DNA from: Virgisporangium aurantiacum
GTDB taxonomy: Bacteria; Actinomycetota; Actinomycetes; Mycobacteriales; Micromonosporaceae
Assembly (NCBI RefSeq): GCF_016863635.1
Contig: NZ_BOPG01000023.1
Coordinates: 124,001-188,000 of the forward strand
DNA: 64,000 nt
Direction of reading: 5' to 3'
Part shown: piece by piece, positions 25,417 to 34,858 of the stretch
Layout of the letters: the number at the start of each line of letters is the position of its first letter
Numbering within the stretch: position 1 is the stretch's first letter
Notes under the pieces: model-generated
Told to the model about the DNA's origin: nothing
The model's input: only the letters and a program-made list of their open reading frames with translations
The model's database searches: none
Program-made: the position numbers and the translations under genes

Positions 25417-26546
25417 TCATTGGCCCATCGTCTCCCGGTTGGGGGCAGTCGCTGGGAAGGGGTGCTGCAGGGATCGCGTTGCTGCACATCCACCGAGCCC
25501 AAGCCGGCGCGGGACCATGGGCCACGGCTCATAGGTGGGCTCGCATCATGACCCGGGACGCCGTCAACGCCAACGCGAACGCCAGCCTTTACGCCGGCGC
25601 CCCAGCCATCGCCTTCGCCCTGCGCACCGCCGACCACCCCGCCTACGCAGACGCAATCGACGCCCTCGACGCCCACATCGACGTCCTGACCCGGCGCCGT
25701 CTCGATCGGGCGCACGACCGGATCACCAGCGGGCAACTCCCGGCGCTACGCGAGTTCGACTTGATCAGCGGACTAACGGGTATCGGCACATACCTACTGC
25801 ACCGCCCCGACGACGGACTCCTTCGCGAGGTGCTGTCCTACCTCGTCCGGCTGACCGAATCGCTCGACCACGAGGGCGAGACCCTACCGGGCTGGTGGAC
25901 GAGCAACGGCCCCGACGACCGACCGTCACCCGATTGGCCGGGCGGTCACGCCAACCTCGGCATGGCCCACGGCATCGCCGGACCGCTCGCACTACTGTCG
26001 ACCGCGATGAACCGCCGCATCACCGTCCTCGGCCACCGCGACGCCATCATCCGGATCTGCACCTGGCTGGACCGATGGCGCCTCACCGACCCGCACCCGC
26101 GATGGCCCGGAATCGTAAGACGGACCGGTCAGATCACCGACCACCTACCGCAGCGACCGTCCTGGTGCTACGGCACCCCCGGACTGGCCCGCGCCCAGCA
26201 GCTGGCAGGCATCGCACTCGGCGACACCGACCGCCAGAAGGAGGCCGAAGGTGCTCTGGCTGGCTGCCTCACCAACGAGCTCGACCTTCTCAACGACGCA
26301 TCCTTGTGCCACGGCTGGGCCGGGCTTCTTCACGCCACCCGCCGAGTCGCGGCGGAAGCTATGACCGGCCAGCTCTACGATCTCCTTCCCAGCCTGGAAC
26401 GCAGAACGCGGAAGGTCCTTCTGCAACGGGGTCTTCCTGATCACGACGGACTGCTGGAAGGCACCGCTGGCGTCCACCTTGTGAAGGAATCCGTCGAGTT
26501 CAGATCCGTGGCGCCGCGATGGGAAGCCTGCCTACTTCTGGCCTAA
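25413..26546 (+). CDS. Lanthionine cyclase LanC
   Basis: A 377-residue (alpha/alpha)6 cyclase. The zinc ligands are in SWCYGTPG and LCHGWAG (Cys, then Cys-His), with a conserved AHG at GMAHGIAG. It adds Cys thiols to dehydrated residues of the precursor to form lanthionine rings. The ATG at 25413 overlaps the lanB stop. A longer open frame starts within lanB but is not used. Confidence 0.92.
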   Translation: MIIGPSSPGWGQSLGRGAAGIALLHIHRAQAGAGPWATAHRWARIMTRDAVNANANASLYAGAPAIAFALRTADHPAYADAIDALDAHIDVLTRRRLDRAHDRITSGQLPALREFDLISGLTGIGTYLLHRPDDGLLREVLSYLVRLTESLDHEGETLPGWWTSNGPDDRPSPDWPGGHANLGMAHGIAGPLALLSTAMNRRITVLGHRDAIIRICTWLDRWRLTDPHPRWPGIVRRTGQITDHLPQRPSWCYGTPGLARAQQLAGIALGDTDRQKEAEGALAGCLTNELDLLNDASLCHGWAGLLHATRRVAAEAMTGQLYDLLPSLERRTRKVLLQRGLPDHDGLLEGTAGVHLVKESVEFRSVAPRWEACLLLA

Positions 26547-26581
26547 CGCCGCCACCTGCGCACTCTACGAAAGGACGATTG

Positions 26582-27787
26582 ATGAGCACCGCTACCGGTA
26601 CCTCACCGGACGAGCTGCGCGCCCGGATGGTCGACGCCATCGTCACCGCCCGTGCCACCTCGGCACGGGTCGAGGACGCGATGCGCGCCATCCCGCGCCA
26701 CGAGTTTGTCCCTGCAGCGCCGGTCGAGCAGGCGTACGACGACGTCGCGGTCATCACCAAGAGCGCCGCCGACGGTACTCACCTGTCCTGCGCCTCTGTC
26801 CCCAGCCTCGTCGCCGTCATGCTTGACAACCTCGACGTCCAACCCGGTCACCGCATCCTCGAAATCGGCGCTGGGACCGGCTACAACGCCGCCCTCCTCG
26901 CCCACCTCGCCGGACCGGGCGGCTACGTCACCACTGTCGATATCGACTCCGACGTCACCACCGGCGCTCGCCACGCCCTCGACGCCACCGGCTACAGCGA
27001 TGTCGACGTCATTACCCGAGATGGCGCCCTTGGCGCAGCCGAGCACGCCCCGTATGACCGGATCATCGTCACCGTCGGCGCCTGGGACATCCCCACTGCC
27101 TGGTTCGACCAGCTCAAACCCGGCGGCCGGCTCGTCGTCCCGCTGCGCTGGCGCGGCCAGACCCGCGCGGTCGCGTTCGTCCGTTCCGAAACACACTGGG
27201 TCTCCGCCTGGGTCGAGCTGTGCGGCTTTGTTCCTATGATCGGCCAGGACGGCGAACATACCGCCACCATCGACGCCGAGGGCCAGGTCGCCCTCTACTG
27301 GGACGACGATCAACCGATCGACCCTGCAACGCTGCACGGAGTTCTCGACCAGCCCAGGCATGACGTCTGGTCAGGCGTGACGCTCGGCCCCAACAAGCCC
27401 TTCGATGGCGTTTGGCTTCGCCTTACCGCGACCGAGCCTGGAACCTGCCGTATCGCCGCTGAACGAGCGGCTGTCGACTCCGGTCTCTGTACGCCGGCCA
27501 CTCCCGCGCGTAGCCCAGCCATCGTCGAAGGTGCGTCGCTTGCCTACTTCACGTTGCGCCAGCTCGAAGGCGTTGGCGACCAGCGGCAGTGGGAGCTCGG
27601 CGCCAACGGTCACGGCGACGACGGTGAGCAACTCGCCGAACGGCTTTGCGACCAGATCCGCGTCTGGGGTCGGAACCGTGACCACTTACCGGCCGTGAAG
27701 GCGTACTTAACGAATTCGCCGGACGACTGGATCCCCGATCACTTTGTCATCGATAAGCCCTACATTCGAATCCTTGTGGTCTACTGA
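26582..27787 (+). CDS. FxLD-system methyltransferase (protein-L-isoaspartate O-methyltransferase type)
   Basis: A 401-residue protein from ATG 26582 (GAAAGGA upstream). The N-terminal ~220 residues are a PIMT-type SAM methyltransferase: IPRHEFVPAAPVEQAYDD, ILEIGAGTGYNAALLAHL (SAM binding), LKPGGRLVVPLRW. The ~180-residue C-terminal extension is typical of FxLD systems. Studied relatives methylate a core Asp, which collapses to succinimide and isoaspartate. It lies 35 nt after lanC and is the last gene of the locus. Confidence 0.92.
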   Translation: MSTATGTSPDELRARMVDAIVTARATSARVEDAMRAIPRHEFVPAAPVEQAYDDVAVITKSAADGTHLSCASVPSLVAVMLDNLDVQPGHRILEIGAGTGYNAALLAHLAGPGGYVTTVDIDSDVTTGARHALDATGYSDVDVITRDGALGAAEHAPYDRIIVTVGAWDIPTAWFDQLKPGGRLVVPLRWRGQTRAVAFVRSETHWVSAWVELCGFVPMIGQDGEHTATIDAEGQVALYWDDDQPIDPATLHGVLDQPRHDVWSGVTLGPNKPFDGVWLRLTATEPGTCRIAAERAAVDSGLCTPATPARSPAIVEGASLAYFTLRQLEGVGDQRQWELGANGHGDDGEQLAERLCDQIRVWGRNRDHLPAVKAYLTNSPDDWIPDHFVIDKPYIRILVVY

Positions 27788-27843
27788 GGGCAGAGTCTGC
27801 GTTTTGCGCGCTCGATGAGCTTGATCGCTCCTTGATATCGGCC

Positions 27844-28152
27844 TCAGGGCCCGCGTCTTTGCCTGGTCGGGGTCTCGACAGGTGCCCTGTTCACACCACG
27901 ACGCGGTGACTTCGACCTGGTCGACTTGCCGGGATCTGCGGATCCCAGCAAGGCACTCGTTCTGTAGGTTCTGACCAACATCGCGAGTCGGGCGGGGCGC
28001 TTGGCGTCGGCGACGACCCAGCAAAGTGCTCCGACAATCATGGCGAAGGCCAAGAAGGCCGCCAAAATCACAATCGCACCGGCGCGTCCAATTGCCAGGA
28101 CCGCCGATACCGTGCCGGCAATGGCCGTGACCGGCGTTGAAAGGCGGCGCAT
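27844..28152 (-). CDS. Small membrane protein, unknown function
   Basis: A 102-residue protein with two hydrophobic stretches near the N-terminus (VTAIAGTVSAVLAIGRAGAI and VILAAFLAFAMIVGALCWVV) and a basic C-terminal tail. Its start overlaps the stop of the upstream hypothetical gene by one base (TGATG), so they are coupled. It is convergent with the lanthipeptide locus. No family recognised. Confidence 0.6.
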   Translation of the reverse strand: MRRLSTPVTAIAGTVSAVLAIGRAGAIVILAAFLAFAMIVGALCWVVADAKRPARLAMLVRTYRTSALLGSADPGKSTRSKSPRRGVNRAPVETPTRQRRGP

Positions 28153-29111
28153 CAGACGCCGCCCTCGGCGTTCAGAGCAGCGGCCCGTCGGCCAACTCTA
28201 CCTTCCGTCGAGCGCGATCGTTTTGGGGTGTGGATCACTGTCAAACGCGCGGAACCAAGGCAAAGGACCGTGCGCTGTTCATGGCGCAGTACGGTCAGTC
28301 CAGCGACCCCTGCTACAGGATCGGTCATCGCGCAGATCAAGTCCGCAGCGAAAGGGTAACCCTCCCAAGACAGCGCCCAGTCGTCGCCGCTTCCCCAGAG
28401 CCGACGGGCACACAGCCCAAGGGTCGAGATGTCCGGCCGGCTTCGGCTCTGTTGCAGCGGGTCCCAGAACCACGTGCCTGTCGCCCAGCTCCCGCCAGGG
28501 TCGGACAGGTTGAGTCGAGTGACCAATCCGGCAAGTAGCGGCGTCATTGACGGACTCATCGCCGGCCACGCCGCATGTCGATTCTCCTCCGCACGACTCA
28601 TCGGCTGGCCCAGCAGGGCCCAGTTAGACGTGCGGCGTGCGGCAGCAGTATCCGCAGGTACGGGCGGATCGAGATGGCCTTGAGGTTGAGTGACAACGAG
28701 GGTGCCGCCGGTAGGAAGATGATGCAAATAGTACGAGTCGAAGACGCCGGCGACGCCTGCCAATCGCATCCCTGGAACGCCACGATCATGTATCGAGTCA
28801 GCTTCGCAGCAGATTCGAGCGGCGACGTTTGCCGGGGCATTTGTAATAAGAATCAGCTTGTCGCGGTGCGCCGATACCACGAGGGAGTACATGGTGATCG
28901 CTGCCGTCAAGTCTGTATCTGGCAGCGCGGCTCGCTTTCCGCTGTTGAACAGGTAGAGAGCCAGATAAGCGCGGAGTCGTTGTTGAACTTGCGTGCACTG
29001 GTCAAGCCCGATCGACCGATCGCGCGGGATGCCGCGTGCAGCGAAGAAACTCGATTCACCCGTGAATTGGGAACGGATTGCAGCCGTCTGACGGCGACGA
29101 GAATTAGGCAT
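28152..29111 (-). CDS. Hypothetical protein, unknown function
   Basis: A 319-residue protein with no motif I recognise. Seen: a central segment (KLILITNAPANVAARICCEA; HHLPTGGTLVVTQPQGHLDP) and many Trp residues in the second half (WALLGQPM, WATGTWFWDPLQQ). The C-terminus is basic. It is coupled to the downstream small membrane gene. Codon use is less strongly GC-biased than its neighbours, suggesting transfer. It may belong to the defence island or be unrelated. Confidence 0.6.
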   Translation of the reverse strand: MPNSRRRQTAAIRSQFTGESSFFAARGIPRDRSIGLDQCTQVQQRLRAYLALYLFNSGKRAALPDTDLTAAITMYSLVVSAHRDKLILITNAPANVAARICCEADSIHDRGVPGMRLAGVAGVFDSYYLHHLPTGGTLVVTQPQGHLDPPVPADTAAARRTSNWALLGQPMSRAEENRHAAWPAMSPSMTPLLAGLVTRLNLSDPGGSWATGTWFWDPLQQSRSRPDISTLGLCARRLWGSGDDWALSWEGYPFAADLICAMTDPVAGVAGLTVLRHEQRTVLCLGSARLTVIHTPKRSRSTEGRVGRRAAALNAEGGV

Positions 29112-29397
29112 ACGTGACTACTCCCGCTTCCCGGCAAGCCTGCTGTCACGCGTCCAATACGTCCGTTCGCTGCGGAGAGGTGCCCCACACCCTCTACGGC
29201 AGAAACTCGAACTCCGGGTTCCCGATTCCTGCCCGTCCGAGCCTCCGCGCCCGGTTGTAGACGGACGGTAGCACAGCCTCGCATCGCCCGGACGGCCGAC
29301 GGGGCGGTGCTGGACGTTACGATCGAGATCGACGAGCCAACCTTGGCCGGCCAGCGAGAGCTATCGCCGGGAGAGCCTTACGGCCAGACGCCAGCAA

Positions 29398-32300
29398 TTA
29401 GGGAACGGTCGTGGGCAGCCCGAACCGGCGACGTTCCTCCTCCGTGAGTGACCGGCCGCCGTCGCTTGCTGGAAGAGCCGGCGGCTCAGACTCGCTGGGC
29501 ACATCCCAGGTTGTGACCATGCCGTCGTCGAAAGTGGCGGTCAGCGAACCGGTCCAGCGTAGGTCGCGCACTGTTGCCAGACGGGGCAGGTCTAGCGTGG
29601 CCAGCGGTTTGCCGTCGTCCGACTGCCAGAGGTAGAGCGTATGACCAGCGATGGTTGCGAGTCGGTGCCCGTCCGGCGACCAGCACACCGTGTCGATGCT
29701 GCTCGCATGTCCGACACACCGGGCGAGGAGTTGGCCAGCGACGGGGTTCCAGATCTCCACCTGATCGGCGAACACCGCCGCGAGACGTTCCGTCGCGGGT
29801 GACCACCGGAGCCTATTCGCCCGGTCGTGACCCGTGCGCAACCTGAGCTCTAACACGCCCGTGTCGGCCCGCCATACGGCAATGTCGCCACCGCCGATTG
29901 AGCCAGCCAGCAACTCGGCGTCCGACGACCAGGTGAGCGGCCCACCGAGTGGCCCGTCGCCGGTCATAGTGGACAGCACCTGCCGGGTCGTCGCGTCCCA
30001 GACCCGGACGGTGGTGGGAACGTGGCCGAAGAAGTCAGAAATTGACACGGTGATTCTGATGCCGTCGGGTGACCACTCGAACGAGCCCATCGAAAGGTCA
30101 GAGTCTGATCGTCGCTGCCGTCGTCGACGCACCGCCGTCTCGGGGCCGAGCGTGCCGACCCTGACGCCGGACTCCGCATCCCACAGGTGGACCATCGTGC
30201 GATTGGCCCCGGCAATTAGTCTTCCACACGGGGACCACCGGAATCGCCAGGCTCTCCCGTCGTGCAACAGGGCTGTGGATGAAGCGTCTGATCCGACGAT
30301 TCGGGGCGGGATACGGGAATTACCGACGACGGCGCGCATACCGTCCGGCGACCACGACACGCCGTCCACCTTGCCACAGGGAAGGTGACACAGCGTGTTC
30401 GCGGCAAGGTCCCAGATCTCGGCACCGTGAAAGCTGTCTGCGAAAGCCAGCCGAGCGCCATTGACCGACCAGCTCAGCGTTTTGGGTTCGTCACGGCGAC
30501 GTCGTCGACGAAGCACGGCGCCGGTGGAGACATCGCGGACGCCGACATAAGAGTGTCGGCCGCGTTTCGGCACGTACGCGATCTCCTCCCCCTCCGGCGC
30601 CCATGCCATTGCTTTGCCCGCGACAAGCTCCCATTCGCCTTCCAACCGATTGGTTCCGACGTGATAGATGCGTAGCAGGCGCCTGCTTGAGAAGATGCTG
30701 TCCTCGGACTGGGTTGACTTTGTCTGCGCTGTCACCGCGAGCCGAGACCCGTCGGGAGACCATGCGATCGACGGCGTGGACCATACGGTCTGAACGCTCA
30801 AGACGGATCGCTGCACTGAGCCTGTGGTGAAGACCTTGAGCGAGTCTCCGGTCGCGATGGCGAGCATGTCGCCCTGCGGCGACCAAGACGTCGCGCGCAC
30901 ATGTTCAACCGGAATGCGGCAAATATGTTGGACCGGAGTGCTCTGCACCGAGTACACATCGATCTCGCGAAAGTCGTACTGCCCGGCGAAACGACCATCA
31001 GAGGACCACGAAAACGTGTCGATCGACACCCCGAAGCCGCCGCGATTGCCGAGATACCTCTCGTCAGATACGCGCCACAAACCAACCGCGTCGTGCCCTT
31101 CGGCAACGAGTGCATAGGTGCCGTCGTCATTCAATCGCGCTTCGCCGCCGATACGCGCGCCGCCTATCCGGTGGATGCGCTCCAGCTCGCCGTCCTCGCG
31201 CCAGGTACACACCACGCCGGACCCGTCGACTGAGCGCAACCCGCCCGACGCTGGCAACCACACTATGCTCGTGACGGTGGCTGTATGCCCGACTGGCAAC
31301 CGCCAAGTGTCGCCGGTGGCGGTCAGGCCCCAAAGTGTCAGCTTCGCCGCGGGCGACGCAGTCAGTTCCCGGACCGCCGCCATGACAATCGCCACCGCCA
31401 AATCGTGGTCCCGTTCTCGTACCTGTTGCGCCCACGACGCGGCGTGATCGGCGCGTCGTGATAGGTCTGCGCTGTCAGCTGAGCGAGACGCGGCGAAGAA
31501 GGCGGCCAGTGATGGTGACGGGAGCATGTTGGTAATCACCTGCGCGGCCCGGTCCAGCGCTTGTCCGCGTAGTAGTTCGTCAGCGACCGGATTCGCGGCC
31601 CAAGCAGTCGCGCGGTGTTCCAGCAATGTGAACTGGCGCAGCCGCTGCGCGTTGCGCGTTACGAGGTCTGCCAACGTGGTCCACTGTCGGAACAGGGCAT
31701 CATGAGCGAGTTCGAACGCCGCACCGTCGTTGACGTCGACCACGAGACGCGAGGCTCGTAGTTCGGCCATGACTCGGCTGCTGATCTCGTCCAATGAACT
31801 GCGGAACACCGGGGTCCGCACAGGCTCGTTACCCTCGATAGCGACGCAACGAAGTAAGGTCCCCTCCACGGCATCCTGCGGATGTTCGTCTATTAACGCC
31901 CGATATACGCCATCTGCATGCGACGCGATCGCGCCACCGACTCGGCCGGCACGGTCGTATTGAGCGTTCGTGACGACTCCGTCAGCGGCTTCCTCGAAGA
32001 GCCGTTCAAGGAGGAGGCCCAGCAGCGGCAGCGCGTCACCGACCGTGGCTTCGGCCACCATCACCTCGAGCAGGCCGTTCTCGAACCGGACACCCGCCGC
32101 GTTGGCCGGCAGCACGATGGCGTCGCGAATGCGATTCGGCCCTAGCGGTCCGATGGGGATCGGATGCGCGATGAGGCGCGGCTGCACCTCGGTAGCAGTT
32201 GCCAGGAGCTCGGGTCGCATCGCTAGCAGCAGTCGCAATGCTGGCTGCGCTGCCAACGCCGCGGCGAGCAGCCGCAGAAACAAACGCCGATCCTCCTCGC

Positions 32301-32976
32301 TGGTAAGCGTGCTGAGATCTTCCAATTGATCTACAACGAGCAGGACCGGATGCTGTCCAACGGCAAGAAGACCTATAAACACGTCGGGGACAGCTTCGAC
32401 TGCGCTCGTCAATGCCGGATCGGGCAGGCGACTCGCTTCATCGCGGAGTCGTCGCGCGACGTCGTTGGTGTCTGCGTCTGGGGCTCCGAGCGCCTGGGCG
32501 AGCGAGAGGAAGGGGTTCGCGGCCGGGCGTAGTGGACCAAGCAGCTTCCATCGTCGATGCAGGCGAGGCAAGACTCCCGCCTGGATGATGGACGACTTTC
32601 CTACCCCCGATGGGCCAACGAGAGACACGACGCGCTGCGCAGGAGAGAGGCCTGAACGCTCAAGCCGGGTCAGTGTCTGCCTGATCTCGTCGTCCCGGCC
32701 GAAGAAGACTGAGGACCTGTCCTCTGCGAACGGGGCCAGGCCCGGATAAGGATTCTCGCCGCTGGTCCAAGTGATCCGGTGCCGCCAGCGCCGCCACAAC
32801 AGCCAGCCGACCCACCCGACAACAGCGGCTGGCACCCACACGTACGGATACCGCATCACCGGCTTCAGCGGACCTGACCAGCCGTCCGTCTCGGCGGTAA
32901 GGATATTGATGGCGAACCCGAAGAAGATGCTGATCAAGAGGGCACTGATTTCGCCGCCGCGCTTAACATCCCTCAT
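29398..32976 (-). CDS. Membrane-anchored STAND NTPase with WD40 repeats
   Basis: About 1192 residues. Two hydrophobic segments (about residues 11-29 and 45-62) precede a STAND NTPase module of the nSTAND1 type: ENPYPGLAPFAEDRSSVFFG, Walker A VGPSGVGKSS (~122-129), Walker B VLLVVDQLEDL (~220), RLLLAMRPELL. The C-terminal ~650 residues hold many WD40-like repeats (SWSPDG, WSPDGHRLATIAG). STAND proteins switch from an inactive to an assembled state on ligand binding; some bacterial ones sense phage proteins. It is divergent from the defence operons to its right. ATG 32976 with TTG 32979 adjacent. Confidence 0.85.
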   Translation of the reverse strand: MRDVKRGGEISALLISIFFGFAINILTAETDGWSGPLKPVMRYPYVWVPAAVVGWVGWLLWRRWRHRITWTSGENPYPGLAPFAEDRSSVFFGRDDEIRQTLTRLERSGLSPAQRVVSLVGPSGVGKSSIIQAGVLPRLHRRWKLLGPLRPAANPFLSLAQALGAPDADTNDVARRLRDEASRLPDPALTSAVEAVPDVFIGLLAVGQHPVLLVVDQLEDLSTLTSEEDRRLFLRLLAAALAAQPALRLLLAMRPELLATATEVQPRLIAHPIPIGPLGPNRIRDAIVLPANAAGVRFENGLLEVMVAEATVGDALPLLGLLLERLFEEAADGVVTNAQYDRAGRVGGAIASHADGVYRALIDEHPQDAVEGTLLRCVAIEGNEPVRTPVFRSSLDEISSRVMAELRASRLVVDVNDGAAFELAHDALFRQWTTLADLVTRNAQRLRQFTLLEHRATAWAANPVADELLRGQALDRAAQVITNMLPSPSLAAFFAASRSADSADLSRRADHAASWAQQVRERDHDLAVAIVMAAVRELTASPAAKLTLWGLTATGDTWRLPVGHTATVTSIVWLPASGGLRSVDGSGVVCTWREDGELERIHRIGGARIGGEARLNDDGTYALVAEGHDAVGLWRVSDERYLGNRGGFGVSIDTFSWSSDGRFAGQYDFREIDVYSVQSTPVQHICRIPVEHVRATSWSPQGDMLAIATGDSLKVFTTGSVQRSVLSVQTVWSTPSIAWSPDGSRLAVTAQTKSTQSEDSIFSSRRLLRIYHVGTNRLEGEWELVAGKAMAWAPEGEEIAYVPKRGRHSYVGVRDVSTGAVLRRRRRRDEPKTLSWSVNGARLAFADSFHGAEIWDLAANTLCHLPCGKVDGVSWSPDGMRAVVGNSRIPPRIVGSDASSTALLHDGRAWRFRWSPCGRLIAGANRTMVHLWDAESGVRVGTLGPETAVRRRRQRRSDSDLSMGSFEWSPDGIRITVSISDFFGHVPTTVRVWDATTRQVLSTMTGDGPLGGPLTWSSDAELLAGSIGGGDIAVWRADTGVLELRLRTGHDRANRLRWSPATERLAAVFADQVEIWNPVAGQLLARCVGHASSIDTVCWSPDGHRLATIAGHTLYLWQSDDGKPLATLDLPRLATVRDLRWTGSLTATFDDGMVTTWDVPSESEPPALPASDGGRSLTEEERRRFGLPTTVP

Positions 32977-33282
32977 CAATCGATAGGACTATATCCAGGG
33001 AGGCGCTACAAGTGGGCAGGCTCCGTATCACTCAATCGAATGTTGATGGATCTGATGGCCAGCTGGTCAACTCCGTTGGCGAAGCGGGCCCCGGCGGTCG
33101 GGCAGCAAGGCGTAAGCCAAGATCGCCAGTGCGCATCGAACGCGGGGCGCCAATGCTTGTCTATTACCTCCTCGACCACTAGCGTTGTTCGGCTGAGGGC
33201 AAAGCGAAGAAAGATCACTTTCGGAACCTGGTCATCTCGGCGTGATTGATCAAGCTGGTTTCGTCGAGGGGATCATTCTGAT
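32977..33282. promoter_or_regulatory. Divergent intergenic region at the left border of the plus-strand defence operons
   Basis: About 300 bases between the STAND gene and the RAMA-CBS-HEPN gene. Short open frames on both strands (for example one on the minus strand at 33006-33218) have no convincing coding pattern. It must carry promoters for both directions. A weak GAGGGG lies upstream of ATG 33283. Confidence 0.4.
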
Positions 33283-34686
33283 ATGTCCGAGGACAAGGTC
33301 CGGACACGTCGTGAGCTGCTCATCAATGGTCGCCGCGTTCGGCTGACCGATTTGGTCGAGGCCGGTCTTCTGAAACCGGGGCAGGAGCTGCTGTACCGGC
33401 AGTCCGCTCGACGCACCCATCGATCGGTCGTCACCAACCGGGGTCGGCTCAGACTCGACGATGGACGGGAGTTCGATACGCCGTCGGCTGCCGCCGTTGC
33501 CGCCGCCGAGGTCACGGCGGTCGCCGGATGGATCGCTTGGTCACTTGCCGGTGGGGGACCGACGCTCCATGATCTTCGGGTTCAGCTCCTCACCGACGTC
33601 GCCAAAGAGACCGCCGCCGTGTCTTCCGTCAAAGACAACGAGACCGGTGTGGCCGCCGCTCGTGATCGGTTCACCGAGCTGAGCGAGGCGAGGCGACGCG
33701 CTGAGGCCGGGCAGCCGAAGTCGTTGACGGTCAGGGACATGCTCCGGCTGTGGGGTGCCGATGACCGGGACCGGGAAGTCACCACACAGATCGACGCTGA
33801 CCTGGCCAACCACGGCTTGACCACGGAGCCGGACTTTCGTGCTGTCAGCCTGGACCGGGTTGTTCGCATGGTCACGTTGGAGCAGTCGCCACGTGATCCA
33901 TCAGAGTCGCTTTTCACCCACGAAGATCCGGCCCGCCCGGTCGTCGACGCTGATCAGGACGTGGAGACCGAGATCGGGCTCACCCTGGGCAATCTGCTTC
34001 CCGCCCGTCGAGTGCTGGTGAGCGTCTCTCCCGGGGCGTCTTTCGAAGAGGCTGTCACCGCGATGCAGCTGAACGACTTCTCTCAGCTTCCCGTTCTGGT
34101 CAATCCGCGGACCCTACACGGCACGGTCTCGTGGAAGTCGATTGCCGAGGCGAAGCACCTCGACCCGGATGCAGTACTCGCCGATGCGATCGACCGGACG
34201 GCCCAGGTGTTCGACTACGACACGCGGCTGCTCGACGTCCTCAAAGTCCTCCGGGAAGACGGCTTCCTCTTCGTACGGGACTACGACCGGACGATCATAG
34301 GCATCATCACCGGATCGGACGTCGTCGGGAAGTACGACGAGACGGCCACGCCGTTCTTCCTGATCGGTGAGGTGGATCAAGAACTGCGTCAGGTGATCCA
34401 CTCGGCGTTCACGGTCGATGAGATGCGAGACGCGTGCAAGAAGGCCGGCCTGTCGTTCCGGTCCAAGGACGAACTGACGATCGGTCAATATCAGGCCGTG
34501 CTGGACAACCCGGCGTGCTGGGCCAAGCTGGGCTGGAGACTGAGCCGCAAGCTGTTCGTCGAACGACTGAATGAGCTTCGTAAAGTGCGAAATGCAGTGA
34601 TGCATTTCAATCCTGACCCGGTGAATCCGCACGACGTGGAGAAGCTACGGAACTTCTTGAACCTCATCCGCAAGTACAAGGTGTGA
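33283..34686 (+). CDS. RAMA-CBS-HEPN protein
   Basis: A 467-residue protein with three parts. Residues 1 to ~95 match the RAMA domain found beside restriction/modification systems (VRLTDLVEAGLLKPGQELLY, RGRLRLDDGREFDTPSAAA). Residues ~245-365 are a CBS pair (VLVSVSPGASFEEAVTAMQL; LLDVLKVLREDGFLFVRDYD; IIGIITGSDVV). The C-terminal ~90 residues are helical and contain R436NAVMH441, an Rx4H motif of HEPN ribonucleases. So it plausibly reads DNA modification, senses a nucleotide, and cuts RNA. First gene of the six-gene module. Catalysis is inference from motif. Confidence 0.78.
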   Translation: MSEDKVRTRRELLINGRRVRLTDLVEAGLLKPGQELLYRQSARRTHRSVVTNRGRLRLDDGREFDTPSAAAVAAAEVTAVAGWIAWSLAGGGPTLHDLRVQLLTDVAKETAAVSSVKDNETGVAAARDRFTELSEARRRAEAGQPKSLTVRDMLRLWGADDRDREVTTQIDADLANHGLTTEPDFRAVSLDRVVRMVTLEQSPRDPSESLFTHEDPARPVVDADQDVETEIGLTLGNLLPARRVLVSVSPGASFEEAVTAMQLNDFSQLPVLVNPRTLHGTVSWKSIAEAKHLDPDAVLADAIDRTAQVFDYDTRLLDVLKVLREDGFLFVRDYDRTIIGIITGSDVVGKYDETATPFFLIGEVDQELRQVIHSAFTVDEMRDACKKAGLSFRSKDELTIGQYQAVLDNPACWAKLGWRLSRKLFVERLNELRKVRNAVMHFNPDPVNPHDVEKLRNFLNLIRKYKV

Positions 34687-34858
34687 CGGGTCCGGTCAAC
34701 AGCCCCTTCGCGAAGAACGCTCGCCTGCTCGTCGTCGACCCGCCGCCGGATTGCCAGCCCGCCTACACGAATTGGTGGACTTGGCGTCCGAACGGACGGC
34801 GGGTCGCGTGCTGGCACGTGAATCCCAGCAGGATAGACACGCATGCACATAGCCGGTC

